This document shows, in pieces, positions 5,937-6,868 of a stretch of DNA of 6,868 nucleotides; position 1 is the stretch's first letter, and every line of letters begins with the position of its first letter. A program made the position numbers and the translations under genes. The notes beneath the pieces are model-generated. The model was not told the DNA's origin. It did not search any database and saw only the letters and a list, made by a program, of their open reading frames with translations. The stretch spans positions 1 to 6,868 of the forward strand of contig QIDD01000047.1 in NCBI GenBank assembly GCA_003230355.1, in the 5' to 3' direction. The stretch comes from Methanobacteriota archaeon (lineage in GTDB: Archaea > Hydrothermarchaeota > Hydrothermarchaeia > Hydrothermarchaeales > SZUA-236).

Positions 5937-6500
5937 ATGGAAACTAGCGTAAGAATAAAAGAAGCGATGTCAACAAACCTCATTACAGCAGGGCCCGGCG
6001 CAACTGTTGTCGAGGTTGCCAGGATTATGTCTGAACATAAAGTCGGATCAATAATTATCACTGAAAACGGGGACAATGAAGGCATTGTAACCGAACGGGA
6101 TATCTGCTACAAAGTCGTGGGAGCAGGTAAGAATCCGAAAACCGTTTTTGCAAAGGATATCATGTCAACTGATCTGGTCACTATTCCCAGTGAAAAGACG
6201 ATTACCGATGCTGCGAAAAAGATGGTGAAAAAGGGCATCCGCCGGCTTGCAGTAACCGAGGAGGGGAAGATTAAAGGCATTATCACAGCGTCAGATATCC
6301 TTGTTATATCTCCAAACACGATCGAAGTCCTCAGAGAACTCTATGCGATATGCGCAAACCCTGATGAAGCGATTGAGGCTGCCTCTGATGTGATTACCGA
6401 GGGCGGGATCTGCGACGAGTGCGGGACATTCACTGATAACCTGACAAAGGTGGACGGCAGATACCTCTGCGACGACTGCCGCGAAGAGCTTGAGGGATAG
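5937..6500 (+). CDS. Two-CBS-domain protein with C-terminal zinc ribbon
   Basis: This soluble protein has 187 residues. CBS domain 1 spans about 7-60 (IKEAMSTNLITAGPGATVVE to GIVTERDICYKV) and CBS domain 2 about 71-125 (FAKDIMSTDLVTIP to GIKGIITASDIL-type ending at 112-122). Asp55 in GIVTERDI and Asp120 in GIITASDI sit where CBS pairs contact the ribose of adenine nucleotides, so the pair probably binds AMP, ATP or a related ligand. After a helical linker (126-152), a zinc ribbon has Cys159-x2-Cys162 and Cys178-x2-Cys181. No catalytic domain is attached, so it likely acts as a sensor through a partner, possibly nucleic acid or protein via the ribbon; this is inferred. It is 41 bases after topA and one base before the next CBS gene, probably one transcript with the latter and perhaps with topA. 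Confidence 0.9.
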   Translation: METSVRIKEAMSTNLITAGPGATVVEVARIMSEHKVGSIIITENGDNEGIVTERDICYKVVGAGKNPKTVFAKDIMSTDLVTIPSEKTITDAAKKMVKKGIRRLAVTEEGKIKGIITASDILVISPNTIEVLRELYAICANPDEAIEAASDVITEGGICDECGTFTDNLTKVDGRYLCDDCREELEG

Positions 6501-6501
6501 C

Positions 6502-6868
6502 ATGCAGGACTGGTCGAAATCAGGCTCAATAGTGGACCTCGCAACATCAGATGTTGTCACAACACCGCCCACATCTACGATTAAATCCGCAGTAGAGGTC
6601 ATGGTCAAAAACAGGTTTAGAAGGCTTCCCATAACCGACTCCGGGACTGGGCGGCTCCTTGGGATTGTGGGTTCAAGCGATATAGTTGATCTCCTCGGAG
6701 GCGGAGGGAAATACCAGCTCATAAAAAACGCCCATCGCGGTAACTTTCTATCCTCAATCAACGACTCTGTTAAACAGGTGATGAACACAGACGTTCTTAC
6801 AATCAACTCCGGCGCGTCTGCACGGGATGGGCTGAAAAAAGTCCTTGCATCAAAGAGAGGCGGACTTG
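6502..6868 (+). CDS. Multi-CBS-domain protein, C-terminus cut by window edge
   Basis: The reading frame is open from the ATG at 6502 to the window end, 122 residues. CBS domain 1 spans about 9-64: SIVDLATSDVVTTPPTSTIK, NRFRRLPITDSGTGRLLGIV, then SSDIVDLLGGG with Asp60 at the ribose-contact position. A linker with YQLIKNAHRGNFLSSINDSV leads into a second CBS domain starting near 90 (VKQVMNTDVLTINSGASARD). The pattern matches archaeal proteins of about 280 residues with four CBS domains, so probably about half is missing here. These are adenine-nucleotide-binding modules without a known enzymatic partner. GAGGGA, inside the last codons of the preceding gene and four bases before the ATG, serves as ribosome-binding site, and only one base separates the genes, so the two CBS proteins are likely made together and may interact. 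Confidence 0.88.
   Translation, partial: MQDWSKSGSIVDLATSDVVTTPPTSTIKSAVEVMVKNRFRRLPITDSGTGRLLGIVGSSDIVDLLGGGGKYQLIKNAHRGNFLSSINDSVKQVMNTDVLTINSGASARDGLKKVLASKRGGL

Noticed and set aside
6291..6806. Long minus-strand frame across the two CBS genes
   Set aside because: It runs antisense through two well-supported CBS proteins and shows no recognisable motifs.

Overview
The window looks like part of a euryarchaeal chromosome, most likely a relative of the methanogen and methane-cycling classes. The signs are an archaeal-type topoisomerase IA with two C-terminal zinc ribbons, a two-CBS/zinc-ribbon protein followed by a multi-CBS protein of a kind familiar from methanogens, a small HTH-plus-ACT protein of archaeal type, AT-rich TATA-like boxes, and starts that are either near-leaderless or carry GGTG/GGAGG ribosome-binding sites. 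This rests on recognising protein families by eye; no search was run.

Layout. Positions 1-363 (minus, cut by the window edge) hold the N-terminal part of a PD-(D/E)XK nuclease-like protein. Its ATG overlaps the stop of carA (360-1448, minus) by four bases, in the place where carB is normally found. carA diverges from an ACT-domain protein (1513-2196, plus), and both may read from one AT-rich box. Positions 2200-3830 are visibly more AT-rich. They hold a polytopic membrane protein resembling GT-C glycosyltransferases (2457-3521, minus), an in-frame coding-like remnant after its stop (2229-2411), and a candidate 39-residue ORF just upstream (3564-3683, minus). From 3856 to the right edge, higher-GC genes run on the plus strand: topA, a two-CBS/zinc-ribbon protein, and a second CBS protein one base later that runs off the window.

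How the genes relate. CarA supplies ammonia from glutamine for carbamoyl phosphate synthesis (pyrimidines and arginine), but its partner CarB is not in view. TopA relaxes negatively supercoiled DNA. The CBS proteins are probably adenine-nucleotide sensors of unknown target. The AT-rich segments (the nuclease-like gene and the glycosyltransferase island) look like accessory DNA set among housekeeping genes. I see no CRISPR array, tRNA, rRNA or insertion sequence. No complete new system is evident; the best leads are the nuclease-like gene in the carB slot and the small or broken reading frames around the glycosyltransferase.
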